A stretch of 64,000 bases of DNA, from assembly GCF_036108815.1 (NCBI RefSeq), contig NZ_CP107985.1, forward strand, positions 1,240,001-1,304,000, given 5' to 3'. The stretch comes from Streptomyces sp. NBC_00353 (GTDB taxonomy: Bacteria; Actinomycetota; Actinomycetes; Streptomycetales; Streptomycetaceae). Both the position numbers and the translations under genes were made by a program. Positions 42,632 to 51,920 of this stretch are shown one piece after another (positions within the stretch are counted from its first letter, which is position 1; every line of letters begins with the position of its first letter). The notes below the pieces were generated by a model, which saw only the letters and a program-made list of their open reading frames with translations, had not been told where the DNA came from and searched no databases.

Positions 42632-43534
42632 CTACTCGACCGGAGCGCCCGGCCGCCGGTTGTGCGGGACCGGGCAGCCACCGGTGCCGGGGGTCGGGAA
42701 CGTCCCGAGCCCGGCGATCTCGTAGCCGTCCGGGTAGCCCTTGATCTCCGGGTTCTGGCGCGCGTAGTGCGCGGTGGAGCGGGGCGGCAGCAGTCGTACG
42801 GCCCGTGCCCGCAGCCGCAGCGCGCCGCGAGTGAGACCACGGGCGACGGGGCCGGGACGTTCGTAGCGGAACGCCCGCAGCAGCGCATCGTCGAGTAGCG
42901 CCAGGCTCGCTTTGCGCAGGACGGGTGCGAGCGGGCCCGGATACCAGGAGCCCATCAGCGCCAGCGTGGCGTCGGAGACCTTGCGCGCGCCCTCGTCCCA
43001 GCCGAAGTGTTCGTCCTCGTACGTGTCGAGGGTGCGCTCGAACTCCTCGAACGTCTGAGGTACGCCCTTGATGCCCATGTGGGCGCCCAGGGTGCGGTAG
43101 TAGACGGCGAACGCCTGCAGCTCGTGGTCGGAGAGCCGGCGCCAGCCGTACCTGTCGATCCAGCGCTTCGGGACGACGACGAACGTACACAGCACGTAGC
43201 GCATGTCGTCGTTGCTGATGTCGTAGCTGCGGTGCATCTGGTTGATCCGGCGGATCGCCGTGCGCCCCGGATCACTGTCGAAACCGTGTTCCACCACGGC
43301 GTCGAGGAGGAGCGCGGTGTCGTCGTACCGCTTCTGGGAACGGTCTGTCAGCTCTGACGTCTCGGCGAGGAGTCGGCCGATGCTGGGGACGGCATATGTA
43401 CGATAAAGGGCCAGTTCGAGCGCCCGGGTGATGTCCCAAGGGAACTCGTAGGTGGCTGTGAGCCGGTAGATCTCCAGGAAGTCCCGTTCCGGATCGAGAC
43501 GCTGGATCTCCTTCAGCCGGTCGTATCGCTTCAC
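42632..43534 (-). CDS. MpaB/DUF2236-family oxygenase-like protein
   Basis: 300 residues from the GTG at 43534, where the family similarity begins (RYDRLKEIQRLDPERDFLEI). It is all-helical with Trp, His and Arg-rich motifs of the MpaB (latex-clearing-protein-related) domain: YEFPWDITRALELALYRTY, DISNDDMRYVLCTFVVVPKRW, YYRTLGAHMGIKGVP. The Arg and His residues could bind heme. The ending is Pro-rich. It is the monocistronic neighbour of the disrupted methyltransferase. Confidence 0.8.
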   Translation of the reverse strand: MKRYDRLKEIQRLDPERDFLEIYRLTATYEFPWDITRALELALYRTYAVPSIGRLLAETSELTDRSQKRYDDTALLLDAVVEHGFDSDPGRTAIRRINQMHRSYDISNDDMRYVLCTFVVVPKRWIDRYGWRRLSDHELQAFAVYYRTLGAHMGIKGVPQTFEEFERTLDTYEDEHFGWDEGARKVSDATLALMGSWYPGPLAPVLRKASLALLDDALLRAFRYERPGPVARGLTRGALRLRARAVRLLPPRSTAHYARQNPEIKGYPDGYEIAGLGTFPTPGTGGCPVPHNRRPGAPVE

Positions 43535-43657
43535 CGCGCGGTCCCCGTTCCTCGGTCGGTGGTCCAACTCTACGTCGAGGGGGAAGACCGTAAGTACGTA
43601 CGAAGACAGCTTGCGTGCACGGCCCCCCGTGCACGACTCCCCGGGAAGGCGGTCTCC

Positions 43658-43966
43658 ATGATCGACATGTTCAGCAGTCTCCGGAAGGTGGTCTCTCCCG
43701 GCCGCAAAGGCGGGCTGCCCGCGCCACCGCACGAGGAACACCGGCGCAAGCAGCACAATCTGTTCGAGGCGGCCGCCACCTATGTCTCGGCGTGCGCGGA
43801 GGACGACCAGGACCGGATGGACGAGGTGAGTGGATGGGTATCGCCCGGAGCGCTCTCCTTCGGGGTCAATGAGCTGGCCTGCAGAGCCGTCGTCGCGCTG
43901 GCGCGCGAGCGCGGTCAGTCCCCGCAGTCCGTGGCCCGTGACCTGCTCGGGCTGCCTGCCGACTGA
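43658..43966 (+). CDS. Small conserved hypothetical protein
   Basis: 102 residues from ATG 43658 (GGAAGGCGG upstream). After a basic start (SSLRKVVSPGRKGGLP), a helical body (KQHNLFEAAATYVSACAEDD, ELACRAVVALARERGQ) ends in VARDLLGLPAD. No family is recognised. It stands alone between divergent and parallel neighbours. Confidence 0.55.
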   Translation: MIDMFSSLRKVVSPGRKGGLPAPPHEEHRRKQHNLFEAAATYVSACAEDDQDRMDEVSGWVSPGALSFGVNELACRAVVALARERGQSPQSVARDLLGLPAD

Positions 43967-44082
43967 ACGGCGCCGTCCGGTTGACCACTCACGATGGGTC
44001 TTCCCTTGTCAGGGCCTCGACGACCGCGTTACCCACTGGTTAAGGTGCGCCGACGGAAACCATGAGGGACGAGGAGAGTGCT

Positions 44083-45048
44083 GTGGCCGGGACGGACGAC
44101 GCGGTCGCCGAGGACGACGCACTGTATGTGCTGACCGCGGTGCTGCTCACACCCGCGCAGTTCCCGAGCGTGCTCGGTGACGACTACCCGGCGGCCTGCG
44201 GGGCACTCGGCCTCGAGCCGTACGCCGAGGGCTATGGACTCGTCCTCGGCCAGGACGGCGACGGTGCCCGGTGGACCGTCGTCGTCGACGACGTGTCACT
44301 GGTTGCCGTCGCCATCGCCTCATGGGACTGCGGCATGGAGTACGACCTCTCCCCCGACGACCGCTCAGTGGTCTGTGCGCTCCCCGGCTGGCCCCTCGCA
44401 CTCGCGGTCGCCGCACCAGGGGTGCCCGCCCCCCACGACCCGCCGCCGGACCCCGAGGCCGAGGGCACCGATCTGCCGCCGCTGACCCCGCCCGACACAG
44501 AGACGTGGGGGCCTGCGCAGCGGCGGCTGGGCGCGGACGAGATCGCGTTGCAGTGGGCGGCGTGGCGCGACCAGATCGACGACGAGACGACGTTCAGCGG
44601 GTCGAACGGCACGGATGTCGCGGACGATACGGATGGCGGGGACGCCGGCGCCGGCGAGCCGGGCGGCACGGATGATCCGGATGGTGCCCAGGAGTCGGAT
44701 GCCGGCGATGCAGCGGACGCGGACCCGGCCGCCGACGCGGCGGAGGAGAGCTCGGCCCGCCCCGCCGCGCTCTCCGGAACTCATCCCGGTGTGCGACGCG
44801 CTCTCGCGGATGCCCATGCGTACGTGGACAACCCGCCACCGCCCGGACGCATCCGGTCCTCCTTCGCCCCGGGCGACGCCCGGACGCTGCGCGCCGACGG
44901 ACCCGGCTGGTCCCTGGTCGCGAGGACCGACGACATTGCGTTCGTCCTGCTGGACGAGGAACCCGGCGAGGTCCTGCCGGTGGGACGCGGGGCGGCACTG
45001 CCCGGCCTGTTGAAGGCGCTCGACGCGCTCGCGGTGCGGCCGGCCTGA
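44083..45048 (+). CDS. Hypothetical protein with acidic central linker
   Basis: 321 residues from the GTG at 44083, preferred because GAGGAG lies six bases upstream; the ATG at 44062 overlaps that site. An N-terminal domain (ALYVLTAVLLTPAQFPSVLG to GWPLALAV) and a C-terminal domain (PGWSLVARTDDIAFVLLDEE) flank a linker of about 50 residues made mostly of Asp, Gly, Ala and Glu. No motif was recognised. The layout suggests two folded parts on a flexible acidic tether. Confidence 0.7.
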   Translation: MAGTDDAVAEDDALYVLTAVLLTPAQFPSVLGDDYPAACGALGLEPYAEGYGLVLGQDGDGARWTVVVDDVSLVAVAIASWDCGMEYDLSPDDRSVVCALPGWPLALAVAAPGVPAPHDPPPDPEAEGTDLPPLTPPDTETWGPAQRRLGADEIALQWAAWRDQIDDETTFSGSNGTDVADDTDGGDAGAGEPGGTDDPDGAQESDAGDAADADPAADAAEESSARPAALSGTHPGVRRALADAHAYVDNPPPPGRIRSSFAPGDARTLRADGPGWSLVARTDDIAFVLLDEEPGEVLPVGRGAALPGLLKALDALAVRPA

Positions 45049-45115
45049 TCCGAAAGGCTCAGGCACCGGCCGGTGTGACGAGGGCCCGCACGGGACGACC
45101 GGTGCGGCTCCCCCG

Positions 45116-45658
45116 CTACACGCGGTCCAGCGGCCGGTGCGGCTCGGCGGGCAGCTCCACCTTGACCGGATCGCCCGGCCGGACCGTTCCACCGGACGTG
45201 ACGATGCCCATGATCCCGGCCTTGCGCACGATGTTGCCCGCCGCATCCCGACCGACGACCTGCTTCAGCAGGCCGTCCTGGAAATTGTCGATCTGCAGGC
45301 ACGGGTTGCGCAGGCCGGTGACCTCGACGACGGCTTCGTCACCGAGGTGCAACAGCGTGCCGACGGGGAGGCCGAGGAGATCGATGCCGCGCGTGGTGAC
45401 GTTCTCCCCGAGATCCCCGGGAGCTACCTCGTAGCCTGCTTGACGCAGCTCCTCGAACAGCTCCTCGTGGATCAGATGGACCTGGCGCAGATTCGGCTGG
45501 GTGGGGTCCTGCGCAACGCGTGAACGGTGCTTGACCGTGACCCCCGCATGTACGTCCCCCTCGACACCGAGTCCGGCCAGCAGGGTCACGCTGTCCCTGT
45601 TCGGCTTGGTGAAGGTGTAGGTGCCGTTGCTGCTCACCACGGTGACTGTCCCGCTCAT
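45116..45658 (-). CDS. MOSC-domain protein
   Basis: 180 residues from ATG 45658 (purine-rich GAGGGGGG upstream). The MOSC fold features GVEGDVHAGVTVKHRSRVAQ, LFEELRQAGYEVAPGDLGEN and the conserved Cys in EVTGLRNPCLQIDNFQ, the residue that carries sulfur to the molybdenum cofactor in related enzymes. It ends GTVRPGDPVKVELP. A stand-alone MOSC protein such as this may handle sulfur or detoxify; the role is unknown. Confidence 0.85.
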   Translation of the reverse strand: MSGTVTVVSSNGTYTFTKPNRDSVTLLAGLGVEGDVHAGVTVKHRSRVAQDPTQPNLRQVHLIHEELFEELRQAGYEVAPGDLGENVTTRGIDLLGLPVGTLLHLGDEAVVEVTGLRNPCLQIDNFQDGLLKQVVGRDAAGNIVRKAGIMGIVTSGGTVRPGDPVKVELPAEPHRPLDRV

Positions 45659-45693
45659 GTACGGAGACCCCCCCTCTCGACCCATCTGTCCTC

Positions 45694-45876
45694 TCAGCGA
45701 CCTATTTCCTTGCGGGTGATCCTGCGGAGCCTGCGCCGCTGCGAGGGATCCAGCATCAGATAGGCCACCGCAGGCACTCCGATCAGCACCAACAGCGAAA
45801 GCCAGAATCCGATGAACGGCATCAGGACGACTGCCGCGACCACTCCCCCGATGGCGATCTTTGCGCTGTTCGACAT
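45694..45876 (-). CDS. Small membrane protein (60 residues)
   Basis: Starts with ATG 45876 behind AGGAG. It has two hydrophobic helices (IAIGGVVAAVVLMPFIGFW; LLVLIGVPAVAYLML) and a basic C-terminus (RRRLRRITRKEIGR) likely in the cytoplasm. It is common in Streptomyces as an uncharacterised protein. The MOSC gene follows downstream. Confidence 0.65.
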   Translation of the reverse strand: MSNSAKIAIGGVVAAVVLMPFIGFWLSLLVLIGVPAVAYLMLDPSQRRRLRRITRKEIGR

Positions 45877-46030
45877 CGTCCACTCCTCCTTCGCGGCGCA
45901 AGCCGCTTCTGCTGTGACAACGCCTGTGCGAGCCTGTCGGTTCCAGCTTGCACCTGCGGTCGTCCCGATGCGTTGCCCGAGCAGGTTGCCCGGGTCGGCT
46001 GCCCCCGAGTGGGCTACTTGCTGAGCTGTC

Positions 46031-47146
46031 TCAGCGAGGCGTCTCAGCGGGCTGCCTCAGCGGTTCGCCGACTTCGTGCATGTGCTGCAGCGCCTGACGG
46101 TAGGACTCGACCAGGCCGGTCTCCGCGTACGGCATGCCCAGCGACGCGCAGTGCGCTCGCACCAAGGGCTGCGCCCGGCGAAGGTGGGGGCGGGGCATGC
46201 TCGGGAACAGATGGTGTTCGATCTGGTAGTTGAGCCCGCCGAGGAACCAGTCGGTGAGGACGGCGCCGCGTACGTTGCGCGAGGTGAGGACCTGTCGCTG
46301 GAGGTGCCCCCAGCGGTCGCCGTCGGGGTCGGGCATCTCCATGCCTTTGTGGTTCGGTGCGAAGGCCATGCCCAGGTGGAGTCCGAACAGCGCGTGATGC
46401 ACGAGCGCGAAGACGACGGCCTTGCCGGGGGACATGACGGTGAGCAGCAGCGTCGCGTAGAGCCCGAGGTGGGTGACGAGGAGCAGTGCCGACAGGACAC
46501 GCTCGCGGGCGGGCTGCTGCCGCAGGTACTGGAAGCCGGAGATCTTGAGGGCGATGCCTTCGAGGAGCAGCATCGGGAAGAACAGCCGGGCCTGGTTACG
46601 GGTGAGCCGGCGGGCGAAGCCTTCGCGCTGGGCTGCCTGCTTCTGCGTCCAGACGAGGGCGCCGACGCCGACGTCCGGGTCCTTGTCGATGTGGTTGGGG
46701 TTGGCGTGGTGGCGTACGTGTTTGTCGTTCCACCAGGCCTCGTTCATGCCGAGGAGCAGGTTGGCGTGGACGAGACCGATGATCCGGCTCGCTCGGCGGT
46801 CGCCGGTTATCTGGGCGTGTCCGGCGTCGTGGCCGACGAATGCGGTCCGGGACCAGAGGATCGCCAGCGGCAGGGCGAGCAGCAGGGCCCACCAGGTGTT
46901 GCCGAGGAGTACCAGGCCGGTGAGCACGCCGCCCAGGGCGAGGAGGTTGCCGGCGATCACGGCCGCGTACCATCCGGTGCGCCGCTCCAGGAGTCCTTGC
47001 GCCTTCACGGCCCGCAGGAGCGGCGCGAAGTCACTGCCGCCGACACCTGCCGCGCGTCCACCGACGCCCGTGCTTGCGTCGGTGCTGTCCGTACTTCCGG
47101 CACGGTCGCGGGGGCGGTCCGCGACGGTGACTACGGCCTGGGGCAT
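46031..47146 (-). CDS. Fatty acid desaturase
   Basis: 371 residues from ATG 47146 (GGAGACACC). It has the membrane-desaturase histidine boxes: HDAGHAQ, HVRHHANPNHIDKD and the third box IEHHLFPSMPRPHL. Helices (AVIAGNLLALGGVLTGLVLL; LLALPLAILWSRTAFVG) lie between them. The order and spacing match acyl-lipid/acyl-CoA desaturases using a di-iron centre. It probably introduces a double bond in membrane acyl chains. The gene stands alone, opposite the SNF2 gene. Confidence 0.9.
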   Translation of the reverse strand: MPQAVVTVADRPRDRAGSTDSTDASTGVGGRAAGVGGSDFAPLLRAVKAQGLLERRTGWYAAVIAGNLLALGGVLTGLVLLGNTWWALLLALPLAILWSRTAFVGHDAGHAQITGDRRASRIIGLVHANLLLGMNEAWWNDKHVRHHANPNHIDKDPDVGVGALVWTQKQAAQREGFARRLTRNQARLFFPMLLLEGIALKISGFQYLRQQPARERVLSALLLVTHLGLYATLLLTVMSPGKAVVFALVHHALFGLHLGMAFAPNHKGMEMPDPDGDRWGHLQRQVLTSRNVRGAVLTDWFLGGLNYQIEHHLFPSMPRPHLRRAQPLVRAHCASLGMPYAETGLVESYRQALQHMHEVGEPLRQPAETPR

Positions 47147-47415
47147 GGTGTCTCCGGTCTCTGGGCGGCAGGTGAAGCTGCTCTGACCTGTTGAAACGTA
47201 CGGGCAGGCGTCCTGCGGCAACCATGGCGCCACCACCCGGGGTTTCGGGGGGTAGCCCCCTCCCGGGAGAGGGGTGCTGGCTACACCGGGCAGCCCGCAG
47301 GCGTCGTCGAAGTGAGCTGGATCACGGCGATTCCGCTCCCGGACCGCGTCGCCGGTGGAGTACTCTCGGCGACCTTGGACCCCCACTAGTCAAATTTGAG
47401 GAATCCGACATCGCT

Positions 47416-50340
47416 GTGCACAGGCTCCCTGCGGCAACCCTCGCCGAGATCTCCGCACTCTCCCGCTGCTCCGTCGTCTTCCTTCCCTCAGATCCCTCCC
47501 GTACCGGCCGGGTCGCCTTCTGGCATCCGGACGGCAGCAGCCCGCCCGATGCACCGGGGACCGTCGGGGATCTGACCGTCGTCGGAGCCGACACCCGCCC
47601 GTACGGTGTGCCGGCGCTGCTGCTGCCGGTGCGCGACGCGCTGCCCGTACTGACCCGCGCGCGGGCCGCGGCGCAGGCCTCGCCCTCGGCCGCGTTCTGG
47701 GGCGCGGCCGCCCTCCTCGCCCTGCAACTCGCTGCCCGTGGACTGCTGCTGCCGGGGCTGAGTGCCTCCGACCACGACGCGTGGCGGGCCGGTCCGCTGA
47801 CCATCGCCGACCTCGACCGGATCCGTGACCTCGCGGCTTCCATGCCGCCCACCGCCCATGCCGTACCGCTCGACGACGCTGTGGAGCCCGTGCTGCTGCC
47901 GGAGCCGGAGCGGCTGCTGCGCGCGTTCCTGGACGCGGTGGCAGACGGCCTGCCGCGCACGCCCGCCGCGGTGTTCGCCACCGGAAGTCCCGCCTTCGCC
48001 GTCGACGCTCCGCAGCGCCTGCCCGAGCGTCGGGCCTGGGCCGCCGATGTCGCGGCCGGGCACGACGCGGGTGTGCGGCTCTCGCTGCGTGTCGAGGTCA
48101 CCGGTCTGACTCCTGCTCACGAGGACGCCGAGCAAGGTGCCGGGCCATCCTTCCGTGCCGTCCTGCAGATCCACAGCGTCAGCGATCCGGCAGTGGTCGC
48201 CGACGCCGCCGACGTCTGGGCAGGCACGGCGCCCGCCGCTGCGAGGTTCGGTCCACGCGCGCGGATGGACGCCCTCCTCGCCCTGCGCCGCGCCGCCCGG
48301 GCCTGGCCGCCGCTGGCTCCGCTGCTGTCGGCCGCCGTACCGGACTTCGTCGAGCCGGCCGACGAAGAGATCGCCGAACTGCTCGGCTCCGCCGCACGGT
48401 CGCTCGCCGCGACCGGGGTCCAGGTGCACTGGCCCAAGGAGCTCGCCCGCACGCTCACCGCACGCGCGGTGATCGGCCCGCCGGGCGAGGAGGAAGCCGG
48501 CCACGCCGGCGACAGCGATGGCGGCCACGGCGACCGCGACGACAAGTCCTCGAACAGACAGTCCACGTCCGACGTCCCGTCGTTCCTGTCGGCCGACGCT
48601 CTGCTGGCGTTCAACTGGTGGTTCGCGCTCGGCGACCAGAAGCTCAGCCGCGCCGAACTGGACCGGCTGGCCGAGGCCGGCAGGCCGATTGTCCGGCTGC
48701 GCGACCAGTGGGTGCTCATCGACCCGGAGGCGGCGCGCCGCGCCCGTGAGACGCAGGACCGCAAGGTCACGCCGATCGATGCGCTCGGGGCCGCTCTGAC
48801 CGGTTCCACCGAGATCGACGGCCGCCCGGTCGACGTGCAGGCGACCGGCTGGCTGGAACAACTGCGGGCGCGGGTCGCCGATCCTGAGTCCGGTGCGCAG
48901 CAGACGGTCGGTCAGCCCTCCGCGCTCGTCGCGACGCTCCGCGACTATCAGCTGCGCGGACTGAACTGGCTCCACACCATGACCTCGCTCGGCCTCGGCG
49001 GCTGTCTCGCCGACGACATGGGCCTCGGTAAGACCATCACCCTCATCGCACTGCATCTGCACCGTCAGAGCGTCGAGGAGGCCGCCGGACCGACCCTGGT
49101 GGTCTGCCCGACCTCGCTGATGGGCAACTGGCAGCGGGAGATCGAGAGGTTCGCCCCCGGCACACCGGTACGTCGCTTCCACGGCGCGTCCCGGAACCTG
49201 AAGGGGCTGGTGGACGGCGAGTTCGTCCTCACCACGTACGGCACGATGCGGCTCGACGCGGCGAAGCTCGCCGCGGCCGGCTGGTCCATGGTGGTCGCCG
49301 ACGAGGCACAGCACGTGAAGAACCCGTACTCGGCGACCGCGCAGCAGCTGCGGACAATCGGTGCGCGGGCACGGGTGGCACTCACCGGCACCCCCGTGGA
49401 GAACAACCTGTCCGAGCTGTGGGCGATCCTCGACTGGACGACGCCCGGGCTGCTCGGCCGCCTCGGCACGTTCCGTACCCGGTACGCGCGGGCGGTGGAG
49501 GGCGGCAACGATCCGGCGGCGGCCGAACGGCTCGCAGCCCTGGTACGGCCGTTCCTGCTGCGGCGGCGCAAGTCCGATCCGGGCATCGCCCCGGAGCTGC
49601 CGCCGAAGACGGAGACCGACCGCGCGGTCTCGCTGACGGCGGAGCAGACCGGTCTGTACGAGGCGGTGGTACGGGAGACCCTGGCCGAGATCTCCGGCGC
49701 CGACGGGTTCGCCCGGCGCGGCCTCGTGATGAAGCTGCTGACGGCGCTGAAGCAGATCTGCAACCACCCTGCGCAGTACCTCAAGGAGGAACGGCCGCGG
49801 ATCGCGGACCGTTCGGGGAAGCTGGAGCTCCTCGACGAGCTGCTCGACACCATTCTCGCGGAGGACGCGAGCGTGCTCGTGTTCACCCAGTACGTACAGA
49901 TGGCGCGGCTGCTCGAACAGCATCTGGCTGCACGCGGGGTACGCACCCAGTTTCTGCACGGCGGCACACCGATCGCCGAGCGCGAGGCCATGGTCGACCG
50001 GTTCCAGGCGGGCGAGACCCCGGTCTTCCTGCTGTCACTGAAGGCGGCCGGTACGGGGCTCAACCTCACCAGGGCGGGCCACGTGGTGCACTTCGACCGC
50101 TGGTGGAACCCAGCAGTGGAGGCTCAGGCCACCGACCGTGCGTACCGCATCGGGCAGACCCAGCCGGTGCAGGTGCACCGGCTGATCGCAGAGGGGACGA
50201 TCGAGGACCGGATCGCCGACATGCTGGCCCGCAAGCAGGGCCTCGCGGATGCGGTGCTGGGTTCCGGTGAGACGGCACTGACCGAGCTGACCGATGCGGA
50301 ACTTGCCGATCTGGTGCAGCTACGAGGGGGCGCGCGATGA
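47416..50340 (+). CDS. SNF2-family DEAD/DEAH-box helicase
   Basis: 974 residues from the GTG at 47416; the frame is open further up but without conserved sequence. The N-terminal half (about 1-500) is the actinobacterial SNF2-associated region (FNWWFALGDQKLSRAELDRL, PIVRLRDQWVLIDPE). The ATPase core follows: CLADDMGLGKTITLIAL (Walker A), VVADEAQHVKNP (DEAQ), ALTGTPVENNLSELWAILDW, then the helicase-C domain with VFTQYVQMARLLEQHL and DRWWNPAVEAQATDRAYRIGQ. It remodels or repairs DNA. Its TGA overlaps the SWIM gene start (ATGA). Confidence 0.9.
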   Translation: MHRLPAATLAEISALSRCSVVFLPSDPSRTGRVAFWHPDGSSPPDAPGTVGDLTVVGADTRPYGVPALLLPVRDALPVLTRARAAAQASPSAAFWGAAALLALQLAARGLLLPGLSASDHDAWRAGPLTIADLDRIRDLAASMPPTAHAVPLDDAVEPVLLPEPERLLRAFLDAVADGLPRTPAAVFATGSPAFAVDAPQRLPERRAWAADVAAGHDAGVRLSLRVEVTGLTPAHEDAEQGAGPSFRAVLQIHSVSDPAVVADAADVWAGTAPAAARFGPRARMDALLALRRAARAWPPLAPLLSAAVPDFVEPADEEIAELLGSAARSLAATGVQVHWPKELARTLTARAVIGPPGEEEAGHAGDSDGGHGDRDDKSSNRQSTSDVPSFLSADALLAFNWWFALGDQKLSRAELDRLAEAGRPIVRLRDQWVLIDPEAARRARETQDRKVTPIDALGAALTGSTEIDGRPVDVQATGWLEQLRARVADPESGAQQTVGQPSALVATLRDYQLRGLNWLHTMTSLGLGGCLADDMGLGKTITLIALHLHRQSVEEAAGPTLVVCPTSLMGNWQREIERFAPGTPVRRFHGASRNLKGLVDGEFVLTTYGTMRLDAAKLAAAGWSMVVADEAQHVKNPYSATAQQLRTIGARARVALTGTPVENNLSELWAILDWTTPGLLGRLGTFRTRYARAVEGGNDPAAAERLAALVRPFLLRRRKSDPGIAPELPPKTETDRAVSLTAEQTGLYEAVVRETLAEISGADGFARRGLVMKLLTALKQICNHPAQYLKEERPRIADRSGKLELLDELLDTILAEDASVLVFTQYVQMARLLEQHLAARGVRTQFLHGGTPIAEREAMVDRFQAGETPVFLLSLKAAGTGLNLTRAGHVVHFDRWWNPAVEAQATDRAYRIGQTQPVQVHRLIAEGTIEDRIADMLARKQGLADAVLGSGETALTELTDAELADLVQLRGGAR

Positions 50341-51731
50341 GCGACACGTACGGGACCGACGGATACGCGAACCCTGGATACGAGCGCGAGGAGTACGACG
50401 GCGACGGATACGAGAGGGAGGGATGCGACCCTGCCGGCGGCGGAGCCGAGGTGGCGGCGCCGGGGCAGGAACGTACCTTCGCCGCGCTGCCGCCCGCGCT
50501 GGGCCGCGGCTTCGCCGAAACCTGGTGGGGCCGGGCCTGGCTGAAGGCCCTGGAAGACACCGCGCTCGACGGCGAACAGGTCAAGAAGGGCCGCCGGTTC
50601 GCCCGCGAGGGAAGGGTCGGCGCGGTCTCCGTACGCCCAGGACGGATCACCGCAGTCGTCCAGGACCCGGACTCGACCCCGTACCGCAGTGATGTCCTGC
50701 TTCAGCAGCTGAGCGAGGAGGAGTGGGACCGCTTCCTGGACATGGCGGTCGATCGGGCCGGGCACATCGCCGCACTCCTCGACCGGGAGATGCCGCCGCA
50801 TCTGGTGGAGGACGCGGCGGCGGCCGGGGTGGATCTGCTGCCCGGCATCGGCGATCTGGATCCGGAGTGCACCTGCGAGGCCTGGGACCACTGCCCGCAC
50901 TCCGCCGCACTCTGCTACCAGGTGGCGCGGCTGCTGGACCAGGACCCCTTCGTCCTGCTGCTGATGCGGGGCCGCGGCGAGCGGCAAGTACTCGACGATC
51001 TCCAGGCGCGGATCACGGCCCGGGCCGCGGAACGGCAACCGGCGGAGCCCTCCCGCACCGAGGACCGGCGGGCGCGCGGCGTACGCGCGGACGAGGCATT
51101 CGCCGCTCAGGACATCCTGCCCCCGTTGCCCGCTCCGCCGCCGCTGCCCCCCGAGCCCGGTCCCCCGCCGTCGCTGGACACGGACACACAACCGGAGCCC
51201 GGCCTCGACCCGGCCGCCCTGGAAGTGCTGGCGGCCGACAGCGCCGTCCGGGCCCACCGGATGCTGGCAGAAGCCCTGTCGCCCGACCATGGACAGCAGC
51301 CCGTGCATGCGGGGTTGACGCCGGAGCAGGATGCCGTTCGGCTGGTCGCCGACGCCCGTCCCGAGCCCTGGGTCATGACACGGCTGGCCGCCGGGTCGGG
51401 GCGGCAGCGGGCCGAGCTCGACGCGGCGGTGCGGGCCTGGGGCTACGGCGGGACCGCCGCGCTCACCGTGTTCGACGAGGAGTGGGCACCGGATCCGGAG
51501 GCACATGCCCGGGCCCTTGCCCGGCTCGCCGCGGCGTGGGAGGACGACGAGCGTCCGCAGCTGCGGGCAGTACGCAACCGGTGGACCGTGGCGGACGCCG
51601 ACGTACAACTGCGGTACGGGCAGGACGGGCGCTGGTGGCCGTACCGCAAGGAGCGCGGGCGATGGATTCCGGCGGGGCCGTCGGACGACGACCCGGCGGC
51701 GGCGCTGTCGGAAGCGCTCGGCGTGGAGTAG
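50337..51731 (+). CDS. SWIM zinc-finger protein
   Basis: 464 residues, starting inside the last codons of the SNF2 gene (ATGA overlap) and so translationally coupled to it. After an acidic, Tyr-rich start (about 1-40) comes the conserved GRGFAETWWGRAWLKALE, then the SWIM finger CTCEAWDHCPHSAALCYQVA (C-x-C...C-x-H) near residues 180-195. A Pro-rich linker and a C-terminal domain (AELDAAVRAWGYGG; RKERGRWIPAGP) follow. The SNF2-SWIM pair is a common actinobacterial unit; SWIM likely binds DNA or protein for the helicase. Confidence 0.9.
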   Translation: MSDTYGTDGYANPGYEREEYDGDGYEREGCDPAGGGAEVAAPGQERTFAALPPALGRGFAETWWGRAWLKALEDTALDGEQVKKGRRFAREGRVGAVSVRPGRITAVVQDPDSTPYRSDVLLQQLSEEEWDRFLDMAVDRAGHIAALLDREMPPHLVEDAAAAGVDLLPGIGDLDPECTCEAWDHCPHSAALCYQVARLLDQDPFVLLLMRGRGERQVLDDLQARITARAAERQPAEPSRTEDRRARGVRADEAFAAQDILPPLPAPPPLPPEPGPPPSLDTDTQPEPGLDPAALEVLAADSAVRAHRMLAEALSPDHGQQPVHAGLTPEQDAVRLVADARPEPWVMTRLAAGSGRQRAELDAAVRAWGYGGTAALTVFDEEWAPDPEAHARALARLAAAWEDDERPQLRAVRNRWTVADADVQLRYGQDGRWWPYRKERGRWIPAGPSDDDPAAALSEALGVE

Positions 51732-51920
51732 CCCGCCCGCCGGTGGGCCCCGCCCCACCGGGCACCGCACCCGACTCCCCCAACTCCCTTGCGCCCCACC
51801 GATTTTCGGCCGCCTGCCATCTTCCGCCATCCGCGCCGCGGTCGTACGGTGGGGCGCGCGAGACGCTCGGCCGTACATCGGACAACGCATTCCGGTCAAC
51901 GGACAAGAGGGAGTCACAGA

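Noticed and set aside
47488..49959. An 823-codon minus-strand frame opposite the SNF2 gene
   Set aside because: The SNF2 helicase motifs are clear on the plus strand; this frame is a GC-driven shadow with no motif.
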